From assembly GCA_030430075.1 (NCBI GenBank), contig JAUIGN010000017.1:62001-126000 (forward strand): a stretch of DNA of 64,000 nt. Direction: 5' to 3'. This document shows, in pieces, positions 37,411-44,696 of the stretch. Positions within the stretch are counted from its first letter, which is position 1. Every line of letters begins with the position of its first letter. Source of the stretch: a bacterium. GTDB taxonomy: Bacteria; Planctomycetota; Planctomycetia; Pirellulales; Pirellulaceae. The notes beneath the pieces are model-generated. The model did not search any database. It worked only from the letters and a program-made list of their open reading frames with translations, and had not been told where the DNA came from. Position numbers and translations under genes: made by a program.

Positions 37411-38769
37411 ATGCGGCGGCGAAAGGATCATGACCTGCGGTTGGAACGCGTTAACTTCTCGGCGTCTTCCCTGCTGATGTTGGCTGCCGCACTCGCGCTG
37501 CCGGGGCTGGCCGGTTGCCGCGGCCGGTTGGCCGGCGAACCGTACCCGAATCGTCCCATCAAGCTGGTCGTGCCGTTTTCACCTGGTGGCGGTACGGACA
37601 CCTTCGCGCGGGTCATGAAGAAGGCGATCGAGGACAACCGGTTGTTGCCGCAACCGCTGGTGATCATCAATGTTGACGGGGCCGGGGCGACGATTGGCAG
37701 TCGCCGTGTCAAGAATGCGCGTCCGGACGGCTACACGATCTTGCTGTTGCACGAGGCGATCGTGACCGCGAAGTATTCTGGCAAGGCGCCCTACGGTCCC
37801 GAGGCGTTCGAGCCGATCGCCGGCACGGGCAAAATGGGGCTCGTGTTTGCCGTCGCGGAAGACTCTGAATTCCGGACCCTGCATGACCTGGTGGAAGCTG
37901 CCAGGGAGAATCCAGAAACGCTGGTCTTTGCCGCGAACCTGGGCGCACCGGTACATTTCGTCGGTTTGATGCTCGAGCAAGCGTGTCCTGGTGCGACGTT
38001 TCGCTTTGCCCAGACGGGTGGTGGGACCAAGCGTTTGCACGCCCTCAAGGGCGGCCATGCCCAGGTGTCGGCATTCTCGATTGAGGAGTTTGTGCGCTAC
38101 GAATCGGCCGGATTGCGGGCGATCGCCTACTGTGCGCCGGAACGCCACCCGGCGATTCCCGATGTTCCTACCAGTCACGAGCAAGGGGTTGCCGTAACGC
38201 ATATCAACATGCAGTTCTGGTGGGCACCCAAGAACACACCTCCGGAGCGGATCGAATATTTGGGGGATGTCTTGGAGCGGGCGATGCAGACCGACGCCGT
38301 GCAGCAGCGGATGGCTGAGATTCAGTCCGATCCGATCGTCGTGCGCGGCGCCGCGATGCTGGCCGAAGTCGATGCGCGGCGCGAGGCGATCGCGAAGGTG
38401 GATTTGCGGAAGACGCAGGCGTTGCCGAACGTGCCGGCCATTGTTGGCGGGTTGGTCTTGCTGGTCGGCTGCGCGGTCGTATGGAACGCGTGGAGTACGG
38501 CGGCGGTGCCGCGAGCGGATGACACGTCGCTGCCGTCCCGCAACGACCTGGCGGCATGGTGTACGCTGTTTACGCTTGCCTACCTGGCTATCTTGACGGC
38601 CGGCATCCTCGAGTTTCGGTTGGTAACCTTCCTGTACGTCCTGGCCGTGGGTGGTACGTTGACCGGTCGGCGGTGGCGGGGCTGGCTGGCCGTCGGCGGA
38701 GTGGCGGTCATCATGTCGTGCGGTGTGCATTTTCTGTTCAGTCGAGTGTTTGGTCTGGTGCTTCCCTGA
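37411..38769 (+). CDS. Tripartite tricarboxylate transporter: TctC binding protein fused to TctB
   Basis: A 452-residue fusion. An N-terminal signal with a lipobox LAGC (Cys36) is followed by a TctC/Bug-type binding domain (~45-335): EPYPNRPIKLVVPFSPGGGTD, GSRRVKNARPDGYTILL, and the closing IPDVPTSHEQG region. From residue ~340 to the end there are four hydrophobic segments (~342-360, ~380-400, ~404-417, ~424-452), the layout of the small TctB subunit. In known TTT systems TctC is a free periplasmic protein and TctB a separate membrane protein. The ATG at 37411 has GGGGAG ten bases upstream. TctA follows 44 bases later, completing a two-gene carboxylate importer. Confidence 0.9.
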   Translation: MRRRKDHDLRLERVNFSASSLLMLAAALALPGLAGCRGRLAGEPYPNRPIKLVVPFSPGGGTDTFARVMKKAIEDNRLLPQPLVIINVDGAGATIGSRRVKNARPDGYTILLLHEAIVTAKYSGKAPYGPEAFEPIAGTGKMGLVFAVAEDSEFRTLHDLVEAARENPETLVFAANLGAPVHFVGLMLEQACPGATFRFAQTGGGTKRLHALKGGHAQVSAFSIEEFVRYESAGLRAIAYCAPERHPAIPDVPTSHEQGVAVTHINMQFWWAPKNTPPERIEYLGDVLERAMQTDAVQQRMAEIQSDPIVVRGAAMLAEVDARREAIAKVDLRKTQALPNVPAIVGGLVLLVGCAVVWNAWSTAAVPRADDTSLPSRNDLAAWCTLFTLAYLAILTAGILEFRLVTFLYVLAVGGTLTGRRWRGWLAVGGVAVIMSCGVHFLFSRVFGLVLP

Positions 38770-38813
38770 CGGCGGCGCGCGAAGCGGAATCGTCGAGCGG
38801 TGCGGGAGATGCA

Positions 38814-40313
38814 ATGAGTGGAATTGCGACAACGGTGCACAATCTGTGGCCCGCCTTGCAGTACCTGGTCACGCCCTGGCCCTGTTTCCTGATGGTGCTG
38901 GGCGTTGCGCTGGGGATCGTCGTGGGCGCGATTCCCGGTTTGACGGGCGCCATGTTGATCGCCCTCACCCTGCCGCTCACGTTTGCCATGCCCAACCCGG
39001 CTGATGCGATGGTATTGCTGGTCTCGATGTACGTCGGGTCGATCAGCGGTGGGCTGATTTCCGCGACCCTTTTGCGCATGCCGGGCACGCCGGCATCCAT
39101 GATGACGACCTTGGACGGTTATCCGCTGGCGGCTGCCGGCCAGCCGGGCCGTGCCCTGGGGCTGGGGGTTTCCGCGTCATTTGTCGGCGGCGTGATATCA
39201 TGCGTGTTCCTCGTGTTGTTGGCCGAGCCGATTGCCAACTGGTCGACTCGCCTGGGACCCTTCGACTTCTTTTCGCTCACGCTGATGGCCTTGATGCTGA
39301 TCGCGACGATTGCCGGCGAGTCATTGAGCCGCGGCGTGCTTTCCGGGCTGCTGGGAGTTCTGGCGACGCTGCCGGGTGTGAATCCCGCGACGGGCGAACT
39401 TCGATTGACCATGGGGATCGCACCGTTGAGCGACGGGCTGAAGCTATTGCCGGTGTTGATCGGACTGTTTGCCGTCAGCCAGGTGATTCAGGACATTCGT
39501 CAGATCGAAGCGCCCGGTGACCAGGCTCCGTTCACTCGGCGTGGCATGCTGATGGCAGGCCGTGATTGGCTGAAACAAGCGGTCAACCTGGTCCGCTCGT
39601 CCCTGATCGGCGTCTGGGTCGGGATTCTTCCGGGGATCGGCGCCAATATCGGATCGGTCATCGCCTATTCGTCGGCGCGGGCCATGTCGCGCGACCCGGA
39701 GAAGTTCGGGCAAGGATCCGAGGAAGGTATTGTGGCATCGGAGGCGGCCAACAATGCGACGGTTGGCGGCGCCCTGATCCCGTTGATCGCCCTGGGGATC
39801 CCCGGCAGCGTCATCGACGCCATCTTGCTCGGCGCACTGGTGATCCATGGCCTGCAGCCCGGGCCGCTCCTGTTTCGGGACAACCCAGATGTCGTCTACA
39901 CCATCATGGCGACCGCCCTGGTGGCGAATGTGGTCATGGTCGGGATCATGATCGGTGCCCTGGGCGTGTTGGCAAAATTGATGTACGCGCCGCGCAACTA
40001 CCTGATTCCGGCGATTCTCGTCTTCTGCGTCGTGGGATCGTTTGCCTTGAACAATCGCATGTTCGACGTCTGGGTCATGATGGCGATGGCCGGGGTCGGC
40101 TTTCTGATGGAGCGCTACAAGATTCCTTTGGCCCCGTTTGTGATCGGTTTCGTCCTGGCACCCGTCGCCGAAGAAAGTCTGGGGGCGGGCCTGCAAAGTT
40201 CGGCCGGGAGCTATTGGCCGCTGGTGACGAGCCCGTTTTCGGCCGTTTTCTGCCTGATTTCATTTGCCTTGGCAATCTGGCCGCTTGTTAAGATGCGTCG
40301 AGTCGGCAGGTAG
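38814..40313 (+). CDS. tctA: Tripartite tricarboxylate transporter large subunit TctA
   Basis: A 499-residue TctA membrane protein with about 11-12 hydrophobic segments. Family signatures are intact: IVVGAIPGLTGAMLIALTLP, VSMYVGSISGGLISATLLRMPGTPASM, GVWVGILPGIGANIGSVIAY, and EAANNATVGGALIPLIALGIPGS with HGLQPGPLLF. It forms the transport channel for a carboxylate driven by an ion gradient; the substrate is unknown. GGGAG precedes the ATG at 38814. It pairs with the fused TctC-TctB upstream. Confidence 0.95.
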   Translation: MSGIATTVHNLWPALQYLVTPWPCFLMVLGVALGIVVGAIPGLTGAMLIALTLPLTFAMPNPADAMVLLVSMYVGSISGGLISATLLRMPGTPASMMTTLDGYPLAAAGQPGRALGLGVSASFVGGVISCVFLVLLAEPIANWSTRLGPFDFFSLTLMALMLIATIAGESLSRGVLSGLLGVLATLPGVNPATGELRLTMGIAPLSDGLKLLPVLIGLFAVSQVIQDIRQIEAPGDQAPFTRRGMLMAGRDWLKQAVNLVRSSLIGVWVGILPGIGANIGSVIAYSSARAMSRDPEKFGQGSEEGIVASEAANNATVGGALIPLIALGIPGSVIDAILLGALVIHGLQPGPLLFRDNPDVVYTIMATALVANVVMVGIMIGALGVLAKLMYAPRNYLIPAILVFCVVGSFALNNRMFDVWVMMAMAGVGFLMERYKIPLAPFVIGFVLAPVAEESLGAGLQSSAGSYWPLVTSPFSAVFCLISFALAIWPLVKMRRVGR

Positions 40314-40371
40314 GGGGGAGGCCCGGCACGCGATCGGTTGCCAATACCGCAAGATGGCAGGTGGCAGAGAG

Positions 40372-40531
40372 GGAATCGGCACTCCGCCCCAACGAACGCT
40401 GCGAAGAGGGGTGAATTGTCCCAGCGTTCTTCCCTGGGGTGCCGGGGGAGCGTGACGCGGGTCAGCTAGTTGCATCCGAATTTTTCGAGTGCTATCATTC
40501 GCAGCGTTCGTTGGGGCGGATTGCCGATTCC
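40372..40531. repeat. 34-bp inverted repeat surrounding the csrA promoter
   Basis: The arms at 40372-40405 and 40498-40531 are inverted copies of each other with one mismatch (GGAATCGGCA-n-TCCGCCCC then AACGAACGCTGCGAA). They enclose 92 bases that hold the csrA promoter. The right arm includes the expected transcription start, so it forms the beginning of the csrA leader, and the left arm lies 58 bases after the tctA stop. Confidence 0.92.
40470..40498 (+). promoter_or_regulatory. csrA promoter
   Basis: TTGCAT (40470-40475), 17-bp spacer and TATCAT (40493-40498) form a good housekeeping-type promoter. Transcription would start near 40504, giving a leader of about 50 bases that begins inside the right arm of the inverted repeat and contains a GGA (40518-40520). 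Confidence 0.7.
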
Positions 40532-40553
40532 TCTTTATCACCGGCGCACAGCC

Positions 40554-40766
40554 ATGCTTGTAATCAATCGTAAGATCGGTGAGAGCCTTATGATCGGCGA
40601 CGACGTCACAGTGACGGTCGTACGTGTTGCTGGTGGCGGTGTGCGTCTGGGCATTCAGGCCCCATCCGACTACGTCATTGTGCGCGACGAGCTACAGGGT
40701 TCCGAGTTGCCAGCTTCGGAGCGTGCCGAGTCCGGAGCGCCGGCCGCATCTTCGGAAGAACATTGA
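40554..40766 (+). CDS. csrA: Carbon storage regulator CsrA
   Basis: A 70-residue CsrA post-transcriptional regulator that binds GGA motifs in mRNA leaders. MLVINRKIGESLMIGDDVTVTV and VRLGIQAPSDYVIVRDEL are the conserved strands; the Arg44-type RNA-binding residue region (later VRDEL) differs slightly from VHREE of enteric CsrA. The last ~18 residues are a Ser/Ala/Glu tail. No clear Shine-Dalgarno precedes the ATG at 40554. In many bacteria csrA adjoins flagellar genes; here it is downstream of tctA and upstream of the DyP cassette. Confidence 0.95.
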   Translation: MLVINRKIGESLMIGDDVTVTVVRVAGGGVRLGIQAPSDYVIVRDELQGSELPASERAESGAPAASSEEH

Positions 40767-40874
40767 ACGACCCGGGAGTTGGGCGGGCCGTCTGACGGCC
40801 ATTCCACTGCTTGACCGTGTTCAGGAGAGGCCACCGGCAGCCTTGCTGCCGTGCGTGCCAGGGGGAGCCACGCC

Positions 40875-41519
40875 ATGTCGAATATCGCGGGAAAGTCCTA
40901 CGCGATGAACACGATCTCGCCGCTGCCGTGGCACAAGGCGCTGGTGCTGAAACTCTTGTTCTTCATTGCCAGGTTCCGTACGACCAGCTTCAACGGCTTG
41001 CTTACCCTCTCGTTGATTCACTATGCACGGTGGGCCATCTTGCGGCCCGGCGATTTTCCGCACCTTGATCCCTCGCAACCCAAAGAAGACTTGAAGTACC
41101 ACTACGAGTTCTTCTTCAGCAATTTCAACGGCAGTTGGGACCAGTATGTCGATTCGTTTTCATCTGCGATTCCCGGTGGCTTGGATCTGTTCTGGCGCGG
41201 CAACGTCAAGTATCCCAAGTCCGTTCCGTTTCGTCCTTTCCACAATTACATCACGTTCAATCAGTACTGGACGAGCCACTATTACAATGCCTATCCGATG
41301 GCGGCGTCCAATGATGTGAAGTCGGCCGAGCATCTCCGGAAGGAACTGGTCGATTTTACCAGGAAGGTGGAAGGCGCGTCTCCCGAAGCGTTCAAGGAAC
41401 AGTATGACCAGCTCTTGCTTTCACTGCAGTATGATCTCAGCACGATGGCCCCGACTCCCGTCGTGAGTCTGGCGGCGGCGGCGATCGACGGGCGTGAGCG
41501 TCCCGACGCCGCCTGCTAA
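40875..41519 (+). CDS. DyP-associated protein 1 (unknown family)
   Basis: A 214-residue protein that shares with the next gene an N-terminal NIAG-x-x-Y motif and a central FFFSNFNGSWDQYVDSF stretch (SNF-x-G and Y), so the two are paralogues. The first 50 residues contain a hydrophobic segment (KALVLKLLFFIARFRTT); residues ~53-63 carry HYARWAIL; the middle is Trp/Tyr/Phe-rich. GGGGGAG lies 6-7 bases before the ATG. I do not know a described function; similar SNFxG proteins occur next to DyP-type peroxidases. The order csrA - P1 - P2 - DyP on one strand with short gaps suggests an operon. Confidence 0.78.
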   Translation: MSNIAGKSYAMNTISPLPWHKALVLKLLFFIARFRTTSFNGLLTLSLIHYARWAILRPGDFPHLDPSQPKEDLKYHYEFFFSNFNGSWDQYVDSFSSAIPGGLDLFWRGNVKYPKSVPFRPFHNYITFNQYWTSHYYNAYPMAASNDVKSAEHLRKELVDFTRKVEGASPEAFKEQYDQLLLSLQYDLSTMAPTPVVSLAAAAIDGRERPDAAC

Positions 41520-41594
41520 CGCGGCTCGCCGGCTGATCTCTTCTTCTTACCGGATGTTGTCGCCCGCTCGACCAGGAACCCCGGACCCCTTGCC

Positions 41595-42266
41595 ATGCCG
41601 AATATCGCAGGAAACGCCTACGGCCTGACGACGCTCTGCCCGATCAAGAATGGAGGTCCGCCGCACCGGCTTGACGAGGACGGCGCCACATTGCCGGACA
41701 ATCGGAGCTTTGGCGCGATTCTACGCGACCGACTGGAGGACCTGCCGTGTGACGAGCGCAGTCCGATGGCCCGAGTCCCGAATACGTACCTCTGTCGCTT
41801 CTTTGTCCTGGATGATTTGATCTACCAGGGTAAGCCGGCCGAAGAGGATCATCTGAAATCAAAGTACCTTGTCTTCACGTCCAACTTTCACGGCGACTTG
41901 GAGACCTACCTGCACGGCATGTGGGAGCACGCCGCCGACGCCGTGCGGCGGATCTGGGAGCATTGCGTCGCGTTCGATCGGGTGACGGATGCGGGCAGCT
42001 TTGTCGACTACATCAAGAAATGCCAGGTCGAGACGACCTTCTACTTCATGGGCTCGACGGACGTCTCCCTGGCGGAACAGCTCAAGGGGCTGTACCTGAA
42101 ACAGGAATTCTCCAAATTCGCATTTGCCAATCAGGGCAAATCTGCGGCAGAGCTTCAGGCGGCGTTTGCAGAATTCGCCGCGCGGACCCGGCCGGACAAT
42201 GTGCAAGGCCCCACTTGGCGACCTGGCGCTTCGCAGTTGAAAGACGCCGTGGTTGAAGGTCCTTGA
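41595..42266 (+). CDS. DyP-associated protein 2 (unknown family)
   Basis: A 223-residue paralogue of the preceding protein: MPNIAGNAYGL at the N-terminus, RFFVLDD and KYLVFTSNFHGDLETYLHGMW in the middle, and shared VSLAEQLKGLYLKQEF near the end aligns with VKSAEHLRKELVDF of the first. It has no signal peptide or membrane helix. The extra acidic stretch (residues ~25-55) is absent from the first protein. The DyP gene begins 22 bases after its stop. The role is unknown; a partner or scaffold for the peroxidase is an inference from gene order. Confidence 0.78.
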   Translation: MPNIAGNAYGLTTLCPIKNGGPPHRLDEDGATLPDNRSFGAILRDRLEDLPCDERSPMARVPNTYLCRFFVLDDLIYQGKPAEEDHLKSKYLVFTSNFHGDLETYLHGMWEHAADAVRRIWEHCVAFDRVTDAGSFVDYIKKCQVETTFYFMGSTDVSLAEQLKGLYLKQEFSKFAFANQGKSAAELQAAFAEFAARTRPDNVQGPTWRPGASQLKDAVVEGP

Positions 42267-42288
42267 TCCCCCATACGGAAGCATTCGG

Positions 42289-43890
42289 ATGAGCAACAAA
42301 TTGGATCTGCGAGACGTTCAGGGGAGCCTGCTCAAGGCCTACGGTCGCTACGGGTTTCCCAAGTCGCGATACGTTTTTTATCGTGTGAATGACGGTTCGC
42401 AGGCGCGCAAGTTGATCACCGCACTGCTGCCGCTGATTACGAATTCAGCGGTCTGGAAAGGACCGGAGCAGATCCCTGATTCAACGTTGAATATTGCATT
42501 CACCTACGAAGGCCTCAAGCAGCTCGGCGTGCCGGAAAAGTCGTTGCACAGCTTCCCGCCCGAATTCTCCATGGGGATGAAGGCCCGCCGTGATATCGTG
42601 GGCGACGTCGGGGTCAACGCGCCCGCCTGCTGGGACCCGATTTGGAATACGGACGGCCTGGTGCAGCCCGTCCACATGATCCTCTGGATCAACGGGCGCC
42701 TGGTCGAACGAGACGGGCAACAGGTGAATACGGTGGATGCCGGCTACCAGCGTCTTTGCGAGCTTGTCGCGAAGCATTCTGCCGGCGTTGAACAGTTGAG
42801 CGGACATGTGGGCGACGAAGGCGATGACCCGTCTTACCAGGACGGATCGGCGATTTATGTGAACGGGATGCCCACCGCGAAAGAGCATTTTGGTTACACG
42901 GACGGAATCAGCGAACCCTATTTCGACGGTTGCGGGAGCCATTCCAGCCGTGTGATTGGAGGGGGCAAGCCGACCGGCGGTGATCCCAAAACCAAGGCGG
43001 GATGGGCGCCGCTCGCCACCGGCGAGTTTGTCCTGGGCCATCGCGACGAGGCGGGTGAATACCCGGCCGCACCGATCCCTTCCGTCTTCGCAAAGAACGG
43101 GACCTTCATGGTCTATCGCAAGTTGCATCAGAACGTGGCGACGTTTCAGGCCTACGTCGAGCGGATGAGTGCCGCCATCCCTGGCGAGCACGCCGCAGAG
43201 ATCCTCTCCGCCAAGTTCGTCGGCCGCTGGAAGAACGGCGCGCCGTTGGCCACCTACCCGACCAAAGAGTCCGCCGATCAATTCGCGGCCGAACTAAACC
43301 AGGCTCGGCTCGAAGCCAAACAGCCGGGCGCCGGCAAAGCGGCCCAGGAACGGTACGAGAAACTTCGCCTCGAACTGGTGGCATTCGACTTTCGGGATGA
43401 CATTGACGGTAGCCGCTGCCCGCTGGGCGCACACATTCGCCGCGTCAACCCGCGAGGTTCACTGGAATTCGGCAAGACCGGCGCTTTCAACACGCCGGGC
43501 GCGCTCATCAATCGGCGCCGGATTATTCGTCGCGGACTGCCCTATGGTGAAGTCCGGGATCGATCCAGCGACCAGGGAAACCACGGCGTGATCATCGTGG
43601 CCCTGAATGCCAGTATCGAACGCCAGTTCGAGTTCGTTCAGCAGCAGTGGATCAATTACGGCAACGACTTCAAGCTGGGGAACGATCAGGACCCCATTCT
43701 GGGCAATCGCTCGGTCAACGAAAGCGGCAATGACCGGATGACGATTCAAGCGGATCCCCGGGGCAAACAGCCCCCCGTGCTCTGCGGCGACATGCCGACC
43801 TTCGTGGAAACACGGGGCGGAGACTACTTCTTTGTGCCCAGCCTCACCGCGCTGCGGATGATGGGAGACGGCATCGTCGATCCGACGTAG
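42289..43890 (+). CDS. DyP-type heme peroxidase
   Basis: A 533-residue dye-decolorizing peroxidase, larger than most bacterial DyPs and comparable to the class C/D size range. The GXXDG motif is FGYTDGISEP, with the catalytic Asp at 205; the proximal heme His is in CPLGAHIRRVNPR (His382). LATGEFVLGHRDEAGEY and NHGVIIVALNASIERQFEFVQQQWIN are family features. There is no signal peptide, so the enzyme is cytoplasmic or associated with partners. No encapsulin gene or C-terminal cargo tag is seen. The ATG at 42289 has ACGGAAG upstream. It is the last gene of the cassette. Confidence 0.93.
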   Translation: MSNKLDLRDVQGSLLKAYGRYGFPKSRYVFYRVNDGSQARKLITALLPLITNSAVWKGPEQIPDSTLNIAFTYEGLKQLGVPEKSLHSFPPEFSMGMKARRDIVGDVGVNAPACWDPIWNTDGLVQPVHMILWINGRLVERDGQQVNTVDAGYQRLCELVAKHSAGVEQLSGHVGDEGDDPSYQDGSAIYVNGMPTAKEHFGYTDGISEPYFDGCGSHSSRVIGGGKPTGGDPKTKAGWAPLATGEFVLGHRDEAGEYPAAPIPSVFAKNGTFMVYRKLHQNVATFQAYVERMSAAIPGEHAAEILSAKFVGRWKNGAPLATYPTKESADQFAAELNQARLEAKQPGAGKAAQERYEKLRLELVAFDFRDDIDGSRCPLGAHIRRVNPRGSLEFGKTGAFNTPGALINRRRIIRRGLPYGEVRDRSSDQGNHGVIIVALNASIERQFEFVQQQWINYGNDFKLGNDQDPILGNRSVNESGNDRMTIQADPRGKQPPVLCGDMPTFVETRGGDYFFVPSLTALRMMGDGIVDPT

Positions 43891-44053
43891 CAGGCGTTCG
43901 GAAACGTGCTCGCCGAGGCGAAGCATCGGGCCGGGCGGGCATCACGCTGCTGAGCGTTCCGTAGTGGAGCGGCGCGTCTGCCAACGTGTCCTCCCTCGCT
44001 TCGGCCGACGTGCCGCGCCCATCGCCCGCTGGCTGAATTCGCATCCCATCGGT

Positions 44054-44082
44054 TTGATTTCGACCGAATCGTGACCTAGATT
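44054..44082 (+). promoter_or_regulatory. Promoter upstream of the 44140 gene
   Basis: TTGATT (44054-44059), 17 bp, TAGATT (44077-44082) is a good housekeeping-type promoter in the 249-bp gap after the DyP gene, about 58 bases before the next start codon. Confidence 0.55.
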
Positions 44083-44139
44083 TCAGATGGCGACTCGCAC
44101 TTCTCGTTCTCGCTTCGCGACCTTGCTCGGTAACCTACC

Positions 44140-44607
44140 ATGGCAGCAACCGCATCTTCCGACCGATTGGCCGGCGTCCTGACACAGATTGATGACGCCT
44201 TCTCGACCTATCGGGCCGAACGGGCGGAGCTGGAGGCCGACTTCCTGGCGCTCGTCGAGCGGCTCGGCGAGCGGAAGCTGGGGGGCGGACAGGAGGAGGA
44301 TTCGGCCGTGAAGACAGCGACGTTGCCGGCCACGCCGGCCGTCGCCGAACGGCTCGACCAACTTGACCTGGCCGTCAGTGCGCACGGCGTCGAGCTCTCC
44401 GGGCGGCAGCAACAGTTAGCCGACGAAATGGGACAGCTTCGCGAGCTCGTCAACCAGCAGCTTGATCTGTTGAACAGCCTGGCGGCGGTGGCGCCAACGG
44501 GCAGTAAGGGACGCCGCCGCAAATCGCGTCGCGGGCGTACGGTGGCGAACTCTGAACCGGCTGCAGTCGAAACGCCGCAGGCGCAGCATGGAAAACGCCA
44601 CCGATAG
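44140..44607 (+). CDS. Coiled-coil protein of unknown function
   Basis: A 155-residue protein predicted to be mostly helical: heptad-like runs at ~8-48 (VLTQIDDAFSTYRAERAELE) and ~66-108 (VAERLDQLDLAVSAHGVELS) are followed by a Lys/Arg-rich, probably disordered tail (KGRRRKSRRGR). It has no signal peptide. A promoter lies upstream and a stem-loop follows. The Shine-Dalgarno is weak. The product is not recognised; the basic tail could contact nucleic acid or ribosomes, but that is speculation. It converges on fusA. Confidence 0.65.
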   Translation: MAATASSDRLAGVLTQIDDAFSTYRAERAELEADFLALVERLGERKLGGGQEEDSAVKTATLPATPAVAERLDQLDLAVSAHGVELSGRQQQLADEMGQLRELVNQQLDLLNSLAAVAPTGSKGRRRKSRRGRTVANSEPAAVETPQAQHGKRHR

Positions 44608-44624
44608 GCTGGGTCATTCAGCGT

Positions 44625-44681
44625 CGCGCCATCGATCGACCGCGGCGACCGCCAGGAAACGGTCGATCCGGTGGCGGCGCG
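44625..44681. terminator. Stem-loop between convergent genes
   Basis: CGCGCC (44625-44630) pairs with GGCGCG (44676-44681), and GATCGACCG (44634-44642) with CGGTCGATC (44660-44668), around a loop of 17 bases. It sits between the ends of the 44140 gene and fusA. There is no clear T-run on either strand, so termination is a guess from position. Confidence 0.35.
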
Positions 44682-44696
44682 TGTTGCGAACCGTCG

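Noticed and set aside
40372..40531. Intrinsic terminator for tctA
   Set aside because: The arms are 92 bases apart and no T-run follows, so a classic terminator is unlikely.
42289..43890. DyP as an encapsulin cargo
   Set aside because: No encapsulin shell gene is in the window, and the C-terminus ends without a recognisable targeting peptide.
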